From NCBI GenBank assembly GCA_002813285.1, contig PHTZ01000001.1, positions 3,099,501 to 3,163,500 on the forward strand: a stretch of 64,000 nt of DNA. The letters are read 5' to 3'. The notes under the pieces are model-generated. The model made no database searches, had not been told where the DNA came from, and was given only the letters and a program-made list of their open reading frames with translations. The position numbers were made by a program, and so were the translations under genes. The stretch is from Flavobacteriaceae bacterium MAR_2009_75. GTDB taxonomy: Bacteria > Bacteroidota > Bacteroidia > Flavobacteriales > Flavobacteriaceae. This document shows positions 37,031-46,571 of the stretch, piece after piece (position 1 is the stretch's first letter; each line of letters begins with the position of its first letter).

Positions 37031-38386
37031 ATGAAAAAGCTATTGTTATCATCTATAGCGTTTGTTTTTTTGCTCAGCAGTTGCGGATCAAAAACAAAGG
37101 GAGAGCTAGTCGGGGCCCAAGGAAAGAAGTGGTATCCTGAGAAACCTTATGGGATGGAGCTCATTCCAAGAGGTTCTTATATCATGGGTAAATCCGAAGA
37201 GGACCAAGCAAAAATGCTGAACGCGCCAACTAAGACCGTAACGGTCAGATCGTTCTATATGGATGATACCGAGATTACAAATAGCGAGTATCGCCAGTTT
37301 GTAGAATGGGTGCAAGATTCCATCACTAGAACACGATTGGCCGTATTGGCAGATGAATTAGGTCTAGGGCCAGAGGATGGAGGTATTGGTGAATACGCAT
37401 TTAAAGATGCCGATACGACCAGACTTTCTGCTTACGATAAGTACATGCTGGATAATTATGCCGGGATGGGCGAAACTGGTTTTGAGGGTAGAAGTCTCAA
37501 CAAAGACCAAGATCTTGTTTGGGATATTTCTGATTACCCAGATGAGTATTATACTGAGGTTATGGATTCGTTGTACATACCTGAAGAGGAGTCTTACAAT
37601 GGCCAACGTACAGTCGATGTGACAAAATTGAAGTATAAATATAGCTGGATGGATATCGAAGCTGCCGCTCGTTCTAGAAAAGGTAGTAGAAAAGACTTTA
37701 TCCGCCAAGAAGAGTTAGAGATTTATCCTGATACTACAGTTTGGATCCGTGATTTCGAATATTCTTATAACGAGCCAATGCATAACGATTATTTCTGGCA
37801 CGATGCATATAGCGATTACCCGGTAGTGGGTGTTTCTTGGGCACAGGCAAGAGCTTTTTGTAATTGGAGAACCAAGTTCAAAAACGATGATCAGAAAAGT
37901 AAAGGTAAGCAGTTTGTAAACCAGTTCAGGTTACCTACCGAAGCTGAGTGGGAGTATGCTGCCAGAGGTGGTATCGAAGGAGGAACTTACCCTTGGGGTG
38001 GTCCTTATGTTATAAGTGACACAGGTTGCTTTATGGCCAACTTCAAACCTCAAAGAGGTGATTATGCAGCCGATGCAGCATTATATACTGTTGAAGCGAA
38101 ATCTTATGAGCCTAACGACTTTAACCTGTACAATATGGCAGGTAATGTATCAGAGTGGACAAACTCTTCCTATGACCCGAACTCTTACGAATTCGTTTCA
38201 ACGATGAACCCTAACGGTGGTGATGGCGCCAACGCTAGAAAAGTAATTCGAGGCGGTTCTTGGAAAGATGTTGCTTATTTCCTACAGGTGAGCACAAGAG
38301 ATTATGAATATGCTGATTCGGCCCGTAGTTATATCGGTTTTAGAACCGTTCAAGATTACATGGGTGAAGAAGATTCAACACAATAA
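37031..38386 (+). CDS. gldK: Gliding motility / T9SS lipoprotein GldK
   Basis: The 451-residue lipoprotein (LLSSC, Cys18) has a SUMF1/FGE-like fold: MELIPRGSYIMG, YMDDTEITNSEYRQF, RLPTEAEWEYAARGG and RKVIRGGSWKD. GldK joins GldN to form the periplasmic ring of the type IX secretion system under the outer membrane. The FGE domain is structural here. It opens the gldK-gldL-gldM-gldN locus; the 189-bp upstream region shows no clean TANNTTTG box. Confidence 0.96.
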   Translation: MKKLLLSSIAFVFLLSSCGSKTKGELVGAQGKKWYPEKPYGMELIPRGSYIMGKSEEDQAKMLNAPTKTVTVRSFYMDDTEITNSEYRQFVEWVQDSITRTRLAVLADELGLGPEDGGIGEYAFKDADTTRLSAYDKYMLDNYAGMGETGFEGRSLNKDQDLVWDISDYPDEYYTEVMDSLYIPEEESYNGQRTVDVTKLKYKYSWMDIEAAARSRKGSRKDFIRQEELEIYPDTTVWIRDFEYSYNEPMHNDYFWHDAYSDYPVVGVSWAQARAFCNWRTKFKNDDQKSKGKQFVNQFRLPTEAEWEYAARGGIEGGTYPWGGPYVISDTGCFMANFKPQRGDYAADAALYTVEAKSYEPNDFNLYNMAGNVSEWTNSSYDPNSYEFVSTMNPNGGDGANARKVIRGGSWKDVAYFLQVSTRDYEYADSARSYIGFRTVQDYMGEEDSTQ

Positions 38387-38514
38387 TTAAAATTTTACCC
38401 GGTATGAAAACCAAAGCGGAATTGGGTACCGTACATAATTAAAGTTCAAATACACCGTTCTGAATTGCAGTATTTTGAGTGATGACGAACAAAATTTCAA
38501 ATAGTAAACCAAAT

Positions 38515-38528
38515 CTTTATTTTTAACA
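38515..38528 (+). repeat. 14-bp motif CTTTATTTTTAACA before gldL, shared with the SUMF1-like gene leader
   Basis: The identical 14-mer occurs at 54517-54530. It sits 26 nt before the gldL ATG and 25 nt before the SUMF1-like ATG, so position is conserved as well as sequence. It may be a shared promoter or leader element. Confidence 0.4.
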
Positions 38529-38554
38529 TTAAATTTCAAATTAAATCTTAAATT

Positions 38555-39208
38555 ATGGCACAGTCAAAATCAACAAAGAAACTCTTTAACATGGCCTATG
38601 GCCTTGGAGCATCGGTAGTAATTATTGGTGCATTATTTAAAATCTTACACTGGGAGCTTGGCCCCCTTAACGGTGGTGTCCTACTCGCTATCGGTCTGAT
38701 TACTGAAGCACTTATTTTTGCTATTAGTGCATTTGAACCTGTAGACGATGAGTACGATTGGTCTTTGGTATACCCAGAATTGGCCGGAGCTGAATCTCAA
38801 GGTAGAAAAACAAACGAAGCTGTTGAGATAAAAGAAGCTGAAGCTTCATTATCCGCTAAGTTAGATAACTTATTGAAAGAAGCTGGTGTTGATGCCAACT
38901 TGATGGAGAGTCTTGGATCTAGTATTCGTAACTTCGAAGGTGCTGCTAAAGGCATTGCCCCGACAGTCGATGCAATGGAGTCTACTAGAAAATATTCTGA
39001 TGAAATGGTACAAGCTGCCGCTCAGATGGAGTCTTTAAACAGTCTTTATAAAGTTCAATTAGAAAGTGCAAGCAAGCAAGCAACAGTAAACGAAGAAGTA
39101 GTACAAAATGCATCTGCCCTTAAAGATCAGATGGAATCTTTAGCAACTAACCTTTCTTCTTTGAATGGAGTATACGGTGGTATGTTGACCGCAATGACAA
39201 GAAACTAA
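38555..39208 (+). CDS. gldL: Gliding motility / T9SS motor protein GldL
   Basis: The 217-residue protein has two N-terminal membrane helices and a long cytoplasmic helical region. Lys29 in helix 1, Glu51 in helix 2 and Glu61 lie at positions matching (offset by two) the residues implicated in proton coupling in Flavobacterium johnsoniae GldL. GldL forms a pentamer around a GldM dimer, converting proton-motive force to rotation for T9SS and gliding. It lies 168 bp after gldK and 51 bp before gldM. Confidence 0.97.
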   Translation: MAQSKSTKKLFNMAYGLGASVVIIGALFKILHWELGPLNGGVLLAIGLITEALIFAISAFEPVDDEYDWSLVYPELAGAESQGRKTNEAVEIKEAEASLSAKLDNLLKEAGVDANLMESLGSSIRNFEGAAKGIAPTVDAMESTRKYSDEMVQAAAQMESLNSLYKVQLESASKQATVNEEVVQNASALKDQMESLATNLSSLNGVYGGMLTAMTRN

Positions 39209-39259
39209 TTAGATATTAGTATCCCCAAATCATTAATTAATCAAATCTAATTAGAAAAC

Positions 39260-40807
39260 ATGGCAGGAGGAAAACAAACACCACGTCAGAAGATGATCAA
39301 CCTAATGTACTTGGTTTTCATCGCAATGTTGGCGTTGAATATGAGTAAAGAAGTACTTTCAGCTTTCGGTATTATGAACGAAAAGCTAGAAGCTTCTAAC
39401 GCCAAAACAATAGAAAGTAACGAAGCCTACTTGGCAAATTTAGAAACTAAAGCTTCTGAAGATGCTGCTAAGTATAAAGAGTTATACGAAAACGCTCAGA
39501 AAATAAAGGCGATGTCCAAAGATTTTTATGATTATTTGGAAGGTCTTAAAACTGAGATGATGGAAGGGGTCGAAGACCCAAAAGATTATGTGGTAATGGA
39601 TAAGTCAGATTACCTTGATCAAAAATTCTTCCAAGGAGATGGCCTTTCAGAAGGTGGAGAAGAATTTTTAAACCGAATTCACAATTATCGTGATAAAGTT
39701 TCATCAATGGTTCCTAAGGGTATTAAATCTTCCGTAGAGGCTAGGTTTGAAACTAACGAAGTTACGAAGCGTGATGGTTCTAAGCAAGATTGGATCAACT
39801 ATCACTACGAAGGTTTCCCTCAGGTGGCTTCGTTGGCCAAGTTGACCGCTTTGCAAGCCGATATCAAGTCTACCGAAGAGTCTGCTTTGAAGGCAATGCT
39901 TGAAGGTGAGTTGAGTGATCAAGTTTCTTTGAAAAACTTCCAAACTTCTTTATTCGGTAGTAAATCCGCTTACTATAGTGGAGAGAAATACGATGGTAAA
40001 ATCATTATCAGTAAAACGGACAACAGTTCTAAGCCAGTTCGAGCTGAATTAACTTTAGATGGCCGTAAGCTTTCAGAAGGTTCTGATTACAAACTTGAAG
40101 AAGGTGGCGTTAAATTGTTGATCGGTGCCGGTGCACCTGGTGACCACGAAGTTAAAGGTAAGTTATACTTTCAACAAGATGGTGAAGAGATTGAGGTGCC
40201 CGTAAGCAACTCTTTTGCAACGATAAGCAAGCCAAATGCTGCTTTGATCGCTGCTGATAAGATGAATGTTGTTTATAGAGGTGTTGCTAACCCAATGTCT
40301 ATCTCTATACCTGGTATACCTAACAACAAAGTGAACGCTTCTGCTCCTGGTCTTAAGTCAGTAAGTGGTAGTAAGTATGTTATGAACCCAGGAACAGGAA
40401 GAACAGTTACTATCGTTGCTTCTGGTAAATTGCCAGATGGTCAGTCGGTTTCCTCTAAGTCTGAATTCAGAATTAAAGACATACCAAGACCTTCAGGTAC
40501 CGTTAGTAAGCAAGATGGTACGGTTAAAATGCCACGTAACAACATGGCTATAGCTACTGTAGGTGCGATGTTAGAAGACTTTGATTTTGATTTGAACCTT
40601 GCTGTTAGCGGTTTCAAATTTAAAGTACCTGGTCAGCCTACCGTAAGTGTTAGTGGTAATAAGTTGAACGGCATGGCCAAGACAGCTTTGAAAAGAGCTA
40701 AGAGAGGTGATGTAGTTCAAGTATTCGATATTGAAGCTTACATTACAAATAACAAAAGTTACAAGTTGAAAAAAGTATCTCCGGTAGTTGTGGAGATTAC
40801 AAACTAA
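39260..40807 (+). CDS. gldM: Gliding motility / T9SS motor protein GldM
   Basis: The 515-residue protein begins MAGGKQTPRQKMINLMYLV, with Arg9 next to the single membrane helix that sits in the GldL ring, followed by a long periplasmic chain of helical and Ig-like domains. It transmits torque from the motor to the GldK/GldN ring. It lies directly after gldL; a stable 11-bp hairpin occupies the gap to gldN. Confidence 0.97.
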   Translation: MAGGKQTPRQKMINLMYLVFIAMLALNMSKEVLSAFGIMNEKLEASNAKTIESNEAYLANLETKASEDAAKYKELYENAQKIKAMSKDFYDYLEGLKTEMMEGVEDPKDYVVMDKSDYLDQKFFQGDGLSEGGEEFLNRIHNYRDKVSSMVPKGIKSSVEARFETNEVTKRDGSKQDWINYHYEGFPQVASLAKLTALQADIKSTEESALKAMLEGELSDQVSLKNFQTSLFGSKSAYYSGEKYDGKIIISKTDNSSKPVRAELTLDGRKLSEGSDYKLEEGGVKLLIGAGAPGDHEVKGKLYFQQDGEEIEVPVSNSFATISKPNAALIAADKMNVVYRGVANPMSISIPGIPNNKVNASAPGLKSVSGSKYVMNPGTGRTVTIVASGKLPDGQSVSSKSEFRIKDIPRPSGTVSKQDGTVKMPRNNMAIATVGAMLEDFDFDLNLAVSGFKFKVPGQPTVSVSGNKLNGMAKTALKRAKRGDVVQVFDIEAYITNNKSYKLKKVSPVVVEITN

Positions 40808-40821
40808 TAATTAAGTTAAAA

Positions 40822-40848
40822 ACCGGGTGACCGATAAGGTTGCCCGGT
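40822..40848 (+). other. Stable 11-bp hairpin in the gldM-gldN gap
   Basis: ACCGGGTGACC (40822-40832) pairs with GGTTGCCCGGT (40838-40848), with two G-U wobbles, around a 5-nt GATAA loop. There is no T-run after it and the gldN ATG follows 18 nt later, so it is more likely a stability, processing or translation-control element than a terminator. Confidence 0.6.
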
Positions 40849-40866
40849 AATTTAAAATTGATAAAC

Positions 40867-41769
40867 ATGAATTGGAAAAATGTTTTACTAATCGGAGCAG
40901 TGACTTTGTTGCCTGTTTCCATGATGGCTCAAGCGAACATCTTGAACGCTAAAAAGCCTGAGGAAATAGGAATGAAGACCGAAGCGCAAAAGGCTTTGGA
41001 TAATGATGCCCCTTTGGAGTATGGATACGTTGATGATCGCGATATCTTATGGTCTAAGACAGTATGGGAGGTTATCGACCTTGACGAAAGGGTTAATTTT
41101 CCCCTGTATTATCCAACGGACACCATCGATATAGGTAACGACAGAAGATCGCTATACGATGTACTTTTAAAAAACATTAAAAATGGCGAGCTTAAAGATG
41201 TTTATGCCGATTCTTATTTTACCGATAAGCGTAAATTTGGCGATCTTGAGGCTACATTGCAAAAAGTTGATACGACCGATTACGGTTACGAACAAATTAA
41301 TGCCGGTGAAGAAGTTTCTCCTGAGTATATCATGAGACGAGATATTACGGCTGCCGATATTGAAGAATATCGTATCAAAGGTATGTGGTATTTCGATAAG
41401 CGTCAAGGTGAATTAAAATACCGTCTTTTAGGTATTGCGCCTGTTGCTCCCGACGTTAACTTCATCGATGATGAGTCTATGGATCCAGCAGATGCTAAAG
41501 TTGAGCTTTTCTGGGTTTGGTACCCTGACGCAAGAAACATTTTGCACGAGGCCAAAGTTTTCAATCAAAGAAATTCAGCGCAGCCTATCTCTTTTGATAT
41601 GTTGTTGAACGCTAGAAGATTTAATGGTGTAATCTATAGGGAAGACAATGTTCATGGTGATCGTAAGGTCAATGATTACATTCCTGATAATGCACTTTTC
41701 CAATTGTTGGAAGCCAATAGAATACAAGAGGTCATTCGTGACCGTGAGCAAGACATGTGGGCTTATTAA
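40867..41769 (+). CDS. gldN: Gliding motility / T9SS ring protein GldN
   Basis: The 300-residue protein has a signal peptide (ending near SMMAQ, residue 22) and the GldN core, including DRDILWSKTVWEVIDLDER and the C-terminal VIRDREQDMWAY. It assembles with GldK in the periplasmic T9SS ring. A TTG at 40840 would add nine residues before the signal peptide and overlap the hairpin, so ATG 40867 is preferred. A strong terminator follows at 41800-41829, closing the gld operon. Confidence 0.95.
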   Translation: MNWKNVLLIGAVTLLPVSMMAQANILNAKKPEEIGMKTEAQKALDNDAPLEYGYVDDRDILWSKTVWEVIDLDERVNFPLYYPTDTIDIGNDRRSLYDVLLKNIKNGELKDVYADSYFTDKRKFGDLEATLQKVDTTDYGYEQINAGEEVSPEYIMRRDITAADIEEYRIKGMWYFDKRQGELKYRLLGIAPVAPDVNFIDDESMDPADAKVELFWVWYPDARNILHEAKVFNQRNSAQPISFDMLLNARRFNGVIYREDNVHGDRKVNDYIPDNALFQLLEANRIQEVIRDREQDMWAY

Positions 41770-41799
41770 GCCTTAAGAATATTCCAATTCAATATAATG

Positions 41800-41829
41800 A
41801 GCGCCTCGAATTTTCGAGGCGCTTTTTTT
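41800..41829 (+). terminator. Strong rho-independent terminator closing the gldKLMN operon
   Basis: AGCGCCTCGAA (41800-41810) pairs perfectly with TTCGAGGCGCT (41813-41823) around a 2-nt loop and is followed by a T-run. Confidence 0.93.
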
Positions 41830-41867
41830 GTTGCAGAAAAATAGGATCAATTAAAATTTGCATTGGC

Positions 41868-41875
41868 TACCTTTG
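41868..41875 (+). promoter_or_regulatory. TANNTTTG -7 element of the FAD oxidoreductase gene
   Basis: TACCTTTG is a perfect -7 match only five bases before the ATG at 41881, predicting a leaderless or near-leaderless mRNA. Confidence 0.6.
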
Positions 41876-41880
41876 CTGGC

Positions 41881-42921
41881 ATGTTGGATTATTTAGTGGT
41901 AGGGTTAGGCTTGGCCGGTATTTCATTTTGTGAGCGACTTGAGGAAAAAAACAAAGCGTTTAAGGTAATTAGTGATGCTTCACATACCTCTTCAATAGTT
42001 GCAGGCGGGTTGTATAACCCAGTAATACTAAAACGCTTTACTTTAGCGTGGAAAGCTGACGAGCAATTGCAATTGGCAAAAGAATTTTACCAAACTTTAG
42101 AGGTGAAATTGGGAGTGCGGTTAGATTATCCGGTTCCGGTATACCGACGTTTTAATTCCATTGAAGAACAAAATTTATGGTTTGAATCTACCGACAAACC
42201 AAAACTCACAAGATTTCTTTCCCCGCAGATTCATCCGAATAAAAATTTTAGTGTAGATGCTCCTTTGGGTTACGGCGAGGTACTGCATACAGGGCGAATC
42301 GATACCAAAAAAATGGTTGAAGGCTATAGAGGGCATATGGTCAAAAAAGACTTATTAATTTCTGAAACTTTTGATTATAATCAGCTTGCAATCAAAGAAG
42401 GTTTTCTTCAATACAACAATTTAAGGGCTAAAAGGATTGTTTTTGCGGAAGGCTACGGAATGATGAAAAATCCCTATTTCAACCACTTGCCCATGAAAGG
42501 TAATAAGGGGGAGTATTTAATTATCGGCGCCTCCGAACTGAAAATTGATTTTGCGCTTAAGTCATCGGTTTTTGCAATTCCCCTAGGTAATGATATATAT
42601 AAGGTAGGGGCCAATTATGACTGGAAGGATAAAACCAACGAACCTACAGAAAAAACAAGATTTCAGTTGGCGAAAAAATGGGAATCGTTTGTGAAATGCG
42701 ATTACGAAATAATAAATCAGTTAGCTGGGGTAAGACCCACTGTAAGTGATAGAAGGCCATTGGTGGGTCAACATCCTGAACATAAAAACTTATTTGTGCT
42801 TAATGGTTTTGGTTCAAGGGGCGTGCTAATTGCACCATATGCATCGGGCCAGTTGTTGAGCTATATCGAAGATGATATACCATTAGATGCAGACCTGGAT
42901 ATAAATCGTTTTAAGAAATAA
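41881..42921 (+). CDS. FAD-dependent oxidoreductase (DAO family)
   Basis: The 346-residue protein starts with the dinucleotide-binding motif DYLVVGLGLAGISFCERL and ends with a second FAD segment (GVRPTVSDRRPLVGQHPEH and FVLNGFGSRGVLIAPYASGQLL), typical of D-amino-acid or glycine oxidases. The exact amine substrate is not evident. A TTG at 41863 overlaps the promoter box and is rejected as start. The gene is convergent with a DUF983 gene, with only 4 bp between stop codons. Confidence 0.9.
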   Translation: MLDYLVVGLGLAGISFCERLEEKNKAFKVISDASHTSSIVAGGLYNPVILKRFTLAWKADEQLQLAKEFYQTLEVKLGVRLDYPVPVYRRFNSIEEQNLWFESTDKPKLTRFLSPQIHPNKNFSVDAPLGYGEVLHTGRIDTKKMVEGYRGHMVKKDLLISETFDYNQLAIKEGFLQYNNLRAKRIVFAEGYGMMKNPYFNHLPMKGNKGEYLIIGASELKIDFALKSSVFAIPLGNDIYKVGANYDWKDKTNEPTEKTRFQLAKKWESFVKCDYEIINQLAGVRPTVSDRRPLVGQHPEHKNLFVLNGFGSRGVLIAPYASGQLLSYIEDDIPLDADLDINRFKK

Positions 42922-42925
42922 ACGT

Positions 42926-43315
42926 TTAAACAGAAGCGTTAGCAGCACTTTCATCATACTTTACAAAGAAGTTGATCCATATGTTTCTAGAAAGTCTGAT
43001 GATAACTGGCATGAATACGACCATAGTCACCACAATGGAAATAAATGTACTGATTAAGGAAGCTTTAAAAATAAGAAAGGCCGTAACAAATGCGGCAACC
43101 GCAAAAGCAATTCCTACTGCGTAACTTACATACATGGCCCCGTAGAAAAAAGAAGGTTCCATTTTGTATTTCAGTCCGCAGTGTGAACAACGTTCGTTCA
43201 TTTTAAAAAGGTGACCGATACTATAGGGGTTTTGGTCAACATACATGCTCTCTTTGTTACATCTAGGGCAACTTCCTGTTAAAATGCTGTATAGTTTGTT
43301 TCCTTTTTTTAACAT
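42926..43315 (-). CDS. DUF983 family membrane protein
   Basis: The 129-residue protein has an N-terminal zinc-ribbon-like region with two cysteine pairs (SCPRCNKE and RCSHCGLKY), the conserved MEPSFFYGAMYVSYAVG block and two membrane helices. It fits DUF983, a family of unknown function. A TTG at 43321 is possible but ATG 43315 is preferred. It is monocistronic and convergent with the FAD oxidoreductase. Confidence 0.88.
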   Translation of the reverse strand: MLKKGNKLYSILTGSCPRCNKESMYVDQNPYSIGHLFKMNERCSHCGLKYKMEPSFFYGAMYVSYAVGIAFAVAAFVTAFLIFKASLISTFISIVVTMVVFMPVIIRLSRNIWINFFVKYDESAANASV

Positions 43316-43456
43316 TTGCAAAACTTTTGATAAAGGTACGCAATACTGCGATTTTTATCGGTAACATTTATTACGATCTAAACGTTTTTGTCAGTGCGGT
43401 TATTAGGTTAGATTACGAAACACAAAGACAGAATACAAAATTCGAAACTAGCTCAC

Positions 43457-45370
43457 ATGTTGAACATCCATAACCTTTCCGTTTCTTTTGGCGGTGAATA
43501 TTTATTTGAAGAAATTTCTTTTCGATTGAACGGAGGGGACCGAGTCGGGCTGATAGGAAAGAACGGTGCAGGAAAATCTACCTTGCTTAAGCTACTGTCA
43601 AAAGACTTCGCCCCGGATTCTGGAACGATTGCCATGGAGAAAAATATCAGAATCGGTTTTCTTCGACAAGATATCGATTTTGAAGAGGGCCGTTCGGTCT
43701 TGGAAGAGGCTTATCAAGCCTTTGAAGAGATTAAAAAAATGGAACTACAACTTGATGAGGTCAATCATCAATTGGCAGAACGTACCGATTATGAAAGTGA
43801 AGGCTACAATCAGCTCATCATAGATTTGAGCGATTTGACCCATCGATATGAAATATTGGGTGGTTATAATTATCAGGGCGATACTGAAAAAATACTTTTA
43901 GGTCTTGGTTTCAAGAGAGAAGATTTTGACAAGAAGACCGAAACCTTTTCAGGTGGCTGGCGTATGCGAATTGAACTGGCTAAATTGCTATTGCAAAGTA
44001 ATGATGTTCTTCTGCTCGATGAGCCTACCAACCACTTAGATATTGAGTCTATAATTTGGTTAGAACAGTTTTTGAATAATTACGCTGGTGCCGTGGTCAT
44101 CGTCTCTCACGATAAAATGTTTTTGGATAACGTTACCAATCGAACTATTGAAATCTCGTTAGGTCGTATTTATGACTACAATAAACCGTATACCGAATTC
44201 TTGAAGTTGAGGGGTGAAATCAAAGAACAGCAATTAAACGCCCAAAAGAACCAAGAACGCGAGATTCAACAAGCAGAGAGACTTATTGAAAAGTTCAGAG
44301 CAAAGAGCAGTAAGGCTTCTATGGCGCAATCTTTGATCAAGAAATTGGACAAGATGGAGCGAATCGAGGTCGATCAAGATGATAATGCCGTAATGAATCT
44401 TCGCTTTCCAGTTTCGGTCACTCCCGGAAAAGTGGTCGCCGAAATTGAAGGTCTTTCAAAGAACTACGGTGAAAAAGAGGTTTTAAACGATATTAACCTT
44501 TTATTAGAGCGAGACAGTAAAACGGCTTTTGTCGGTCAAAACGGTCAAGGAAAATCAACGTTGGCAAAAATTATGGTCGGTGACCTTGATTATGAAGGTA
44601 AAATGAAGTTGGGACATAATGTGCAAATAGGTTATTTTGCCCAAAATCAAGCCGAATATCTTGATGGCAATAAGACCATTCTTGATACCATGATAGATGC
44701 TGCTAACGAAAAAAACCGAAGCACGGTAAGAGATGTTTTGGGTTCGTTTTTATTTCGGGGCGATGAGGTAGACAAGTATGTAAAAGTACTTTCCGGTGGA
44801 GAAAGAAACCGTCTGGCCTTGGCAAAAATGCTGCTGCAGCCCTTCAATGTTTTGGTGATGGATGAGCCTACGAACCACCTTGATATTCAATCGAAAAACG
44901 TATTGAAACAAGCGTTAAAGAATTTCAGTGGTACATTGATCGTCGTATCCCATGATAGAGACTTCTTGCAGGGGCTTACCAATAAGGTCTATGAATTTAA
45001 AGACCATAAAATAAGAGAATATCTCGGTGATATCGATTTTTATCTTGAACAACGTAAAGCCGATGATTTTAGGGTGATAGAAAAGAAATCGGAAAAAGTA
45101 AAAGAAAGTACTGCAAAGCCAAAAAACAATAGTTTTAAAGACCAGAAAAAGGTTAAATCACTTAAGAATAAGCTGAGTTCGGTAGAGAGTAAGATATCCC
45201 AACTTGAAAAACAAATAGCGGATATCGATCATGAACTTCTAATGGATTATGATGCTACTATTGCCAAACCCAATTTCTTTGAGGGTTATCAAACCAAGAA
45301 GAAAGATCTAGAAAGTTTGATGGAAAGCTGGGAAGATATCACTCTTCAGCTTGAAAAAATAAGTGCTTGA
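43457..45370 (+). CDS. ABC-F family ATPase (translation-associated, Uup/EttA-like)
   Basis: The 637-residue soluble protein has two ABC domains. Walker A motifs are GLIGKNGAGKST (about 31-42) and AFVGQNGQGKST; signatures are FSGGWRMRIELAK and LSGGERNRLALAK; Walker B strands are VLLLDEPTNHLD and VLVMDEPTNHLD. A linker rich in Gln/Glu/Lys joins the domains and a coiled coil ends the protein, as in Uup. There are no membrane segments. ABC-F proteins act on ribosomes. It stands alone; the subfamily is uncertain. Confidence 0.94.
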   Translation: MLNIHNLSVSFGGEYLFEEISFRLNGGDRVGLIGKNGAGKSTLLKLLSKDFAPDSGTIAMEKNIRIGFLRQDIDFEEGRSVLEEAYQAFEEIKKMELQLDEVNHQLAERTDYESEGYNQLIIDLSDLTHRYEILGGYNYQGDTEKILLGLGFKREDFDKKTETFSGGWRMRIELAKLLLQSNDVLLLDEPTNHLDIESIIWLEQFLNNYAGAVVIVSHDKMFLDNVTNRTIEISLGRIYDYNKPYTEFLKLRGEIKEQQLNAQKNQEREIQQAERLIEKFRAKSSKASMAQSLIKKLDKMERIEVDQDDNAVMNLRFPVSVTPGKVVAEIEGLSKNYGEKEVLNDINLLLERDSKTAFVGQNGQGKSTLAKIMVGDLDYEGKMKLGHNVQIGYFAQNQAEYLDGNKTILDTMIDAANEKNRSTVRDVLGSFLFRGDEVDKYVKVLSGGERNRLALAKMLLQPFNVLVMDEPTNHLDIQSKNVLKQALKNFSGTLIVVSHDRDFLQGLTNKVYEFKDHKIREYLGDIDFYLEQRKADDFRVIEKKSEKVKESTAKPKNNSFKDQKKVKSLKNKLSSVESKISQLEKQIADIDHELLMDYDATIAKPNFFEGYQTKKKDLESLMESWEDITLQLEKISA

Positions 45371-45532
45371 TCAGTTAAAAAAGGCAGTCGTTAAATTGGC
45401 TCACAACAAAATTGCTGGCTTTCACAACATAATAGGACAGTTGACCGATAATTTTTGGTTTTTGACCATACATAAACGTATTTTGTAGGGTGTTTCTTAG
45501 TGACCAACCATTATCAAAGAAAATAACCTTGT

Positions 45533-46420
45533 ATGAAATCAGTATTTGCATATTTAGTTCTTTTTACCTTTTCTGTTAATATAATAATAGCCGAGGTACC
45601 TGCTGCAGAGAAAGAAGCTTTAATCGAGTTTTATCAAGCTACCAACGGTGAGAAATGGACCAATCAATGGAACTTGAATTCCGATGTTTCAAAATGGCAT
45701 GGTATAAAGGTGATAAACAACCATGTTACTGAAATTGATCTTTTCAAAAATAATTTGAGCGGTACAATACCTGCTAGTATCGGAAAGCTTAAAAGTTTAA
45801 CATCACTTAACTTGGCATTCAACTCACTTACAGGTGAGCTACCTGAAGAAATGGTGAATTTGGTCAGATTAAGAACTTTAAAGCTTGAAATGAATCGCTT
45901 CAAAGGTGAATTGCCTATCGCTATGGGAGATATGAAAAGTCTGGAAGAATTTACGGCTTTCAACAACTTCTTAACAGGAGCTATTCCTGAGAGCATAGGG
46001 AAGATTAAAAATTTAAAAATACTCAATCTTTCAAGCAACAGTTTGAAGGGTGATATACCGAAATCATTAGGAAGCCTTTCTTCGCTTGAAAGTCTAGGTC
46101 TTTTCGAAAATACTTTAGAAGGTGCTATACCAGCTGAAATAGGTCAGTTGACTAAGCTTAAAGAATTAGTTTTGGCAAATAACCAATTAGGTGGCGAGGT
46201 GCCTTCTGAGTTTGATCAATTGGCAAGTTTAGAAGTTTTTCAAATTCAGAACAATAAGTTCGAGTCTGTGAAAAACTTGGAACGCATGCGTTCTTCACAT
46301 GAATTTTTGGTGTTTGATTATGATAGAGACGATATAAAACTCGATTTCAAAGATCCTAATTTCAATAAGACCAGAATGGCAGATACGAAATTTGAAGATG
46401 AAGAAGGTATCGATAAGTAA
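45533..46420 (+). CDS. Secreted leucine-rich repeat protein, plant-type repeats
   Basis: The 295-residue product has a signal peptide (about 1-20), a cap with the EKEALIEFYQATNGEKWTNQ element that precedes LRRs in many bacterial proteins, and about eight repeats of the form LxxLxLxxNxLxGxIPxxIG. This is the plant-specific LRR type found in receptor kinases. The C-terminal tail is charged and lacks an obvious T9SS CTD. It probably binds proteins or peptides outside the cell. It is monocistronic with a strong terminator. Confidence 0.9.
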   Translation: MKSVFAYLVLFTFSVNIIIAEVPAAEKEALIEFYQATNGEKWTNQWNLNSDVSKWHGIKVINNHVTEIDLFKNNLSGTIPASIGKLKSLTSLNLAFNSLTGELPEEMVNLVRLRTLKLEMNRFKGELPIAMGDMKSLEEFTAFNNFLTGAIPESIGKIKNLKILNLSSNSLKGDIPKSLGSLSSLESLGLFENTLEGAIPAEIGQLTKLKELVLANNQLGGEVPSEFDQLASLEVFQIQNNKFESVKNLERMRSSHEFLVFDYDRDDIKLDFKDPNFNKTRMADTKFEDEEGIDK

Positions 46421-46445
46421 TAGATTACCGTAATTTAGATATAAG

Positions 46446-46473
46446 AAAGGGATGCAATTTTGCATCCCTTTTT
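46446..46473 (+). terminator. Rho-independent terminator after the LRR gene
   Basis: AAAGGGATGCAA pairs perfectly with TTGCATCCCTTT around a 2-nt loop, followed by T residues, 26 bp after the LRR stop. Confidence 0.92.
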
Positions 46474-46534
46474 AGCTTCCTCAACTTTTGATTACTTTAA
46501 GATACATTTAACTATAACGGCTGAAACTATTGGA

Positions 46535-46542
46535 TAGTTTTG
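46535..46542 (+). promoter_or_regulatory. TANNTTTG -7 element of the RND efflux operon
   Basis: TAGTTTTG matches the -7 consensus, 29 bp before the ATG of the adaptor gene at 46572. No clear -33 TTTG was found. Confidence 0.5.
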
Positions 46543-46571
46543 TAGTCAAACCACCAACTAGCTCTAAATTT

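Noticed and set aside
38387-38420. Hairpin after gldK (TACCC/GGGTA)
   Set aside because: Only five pairs with a long loop; could occur by chance.
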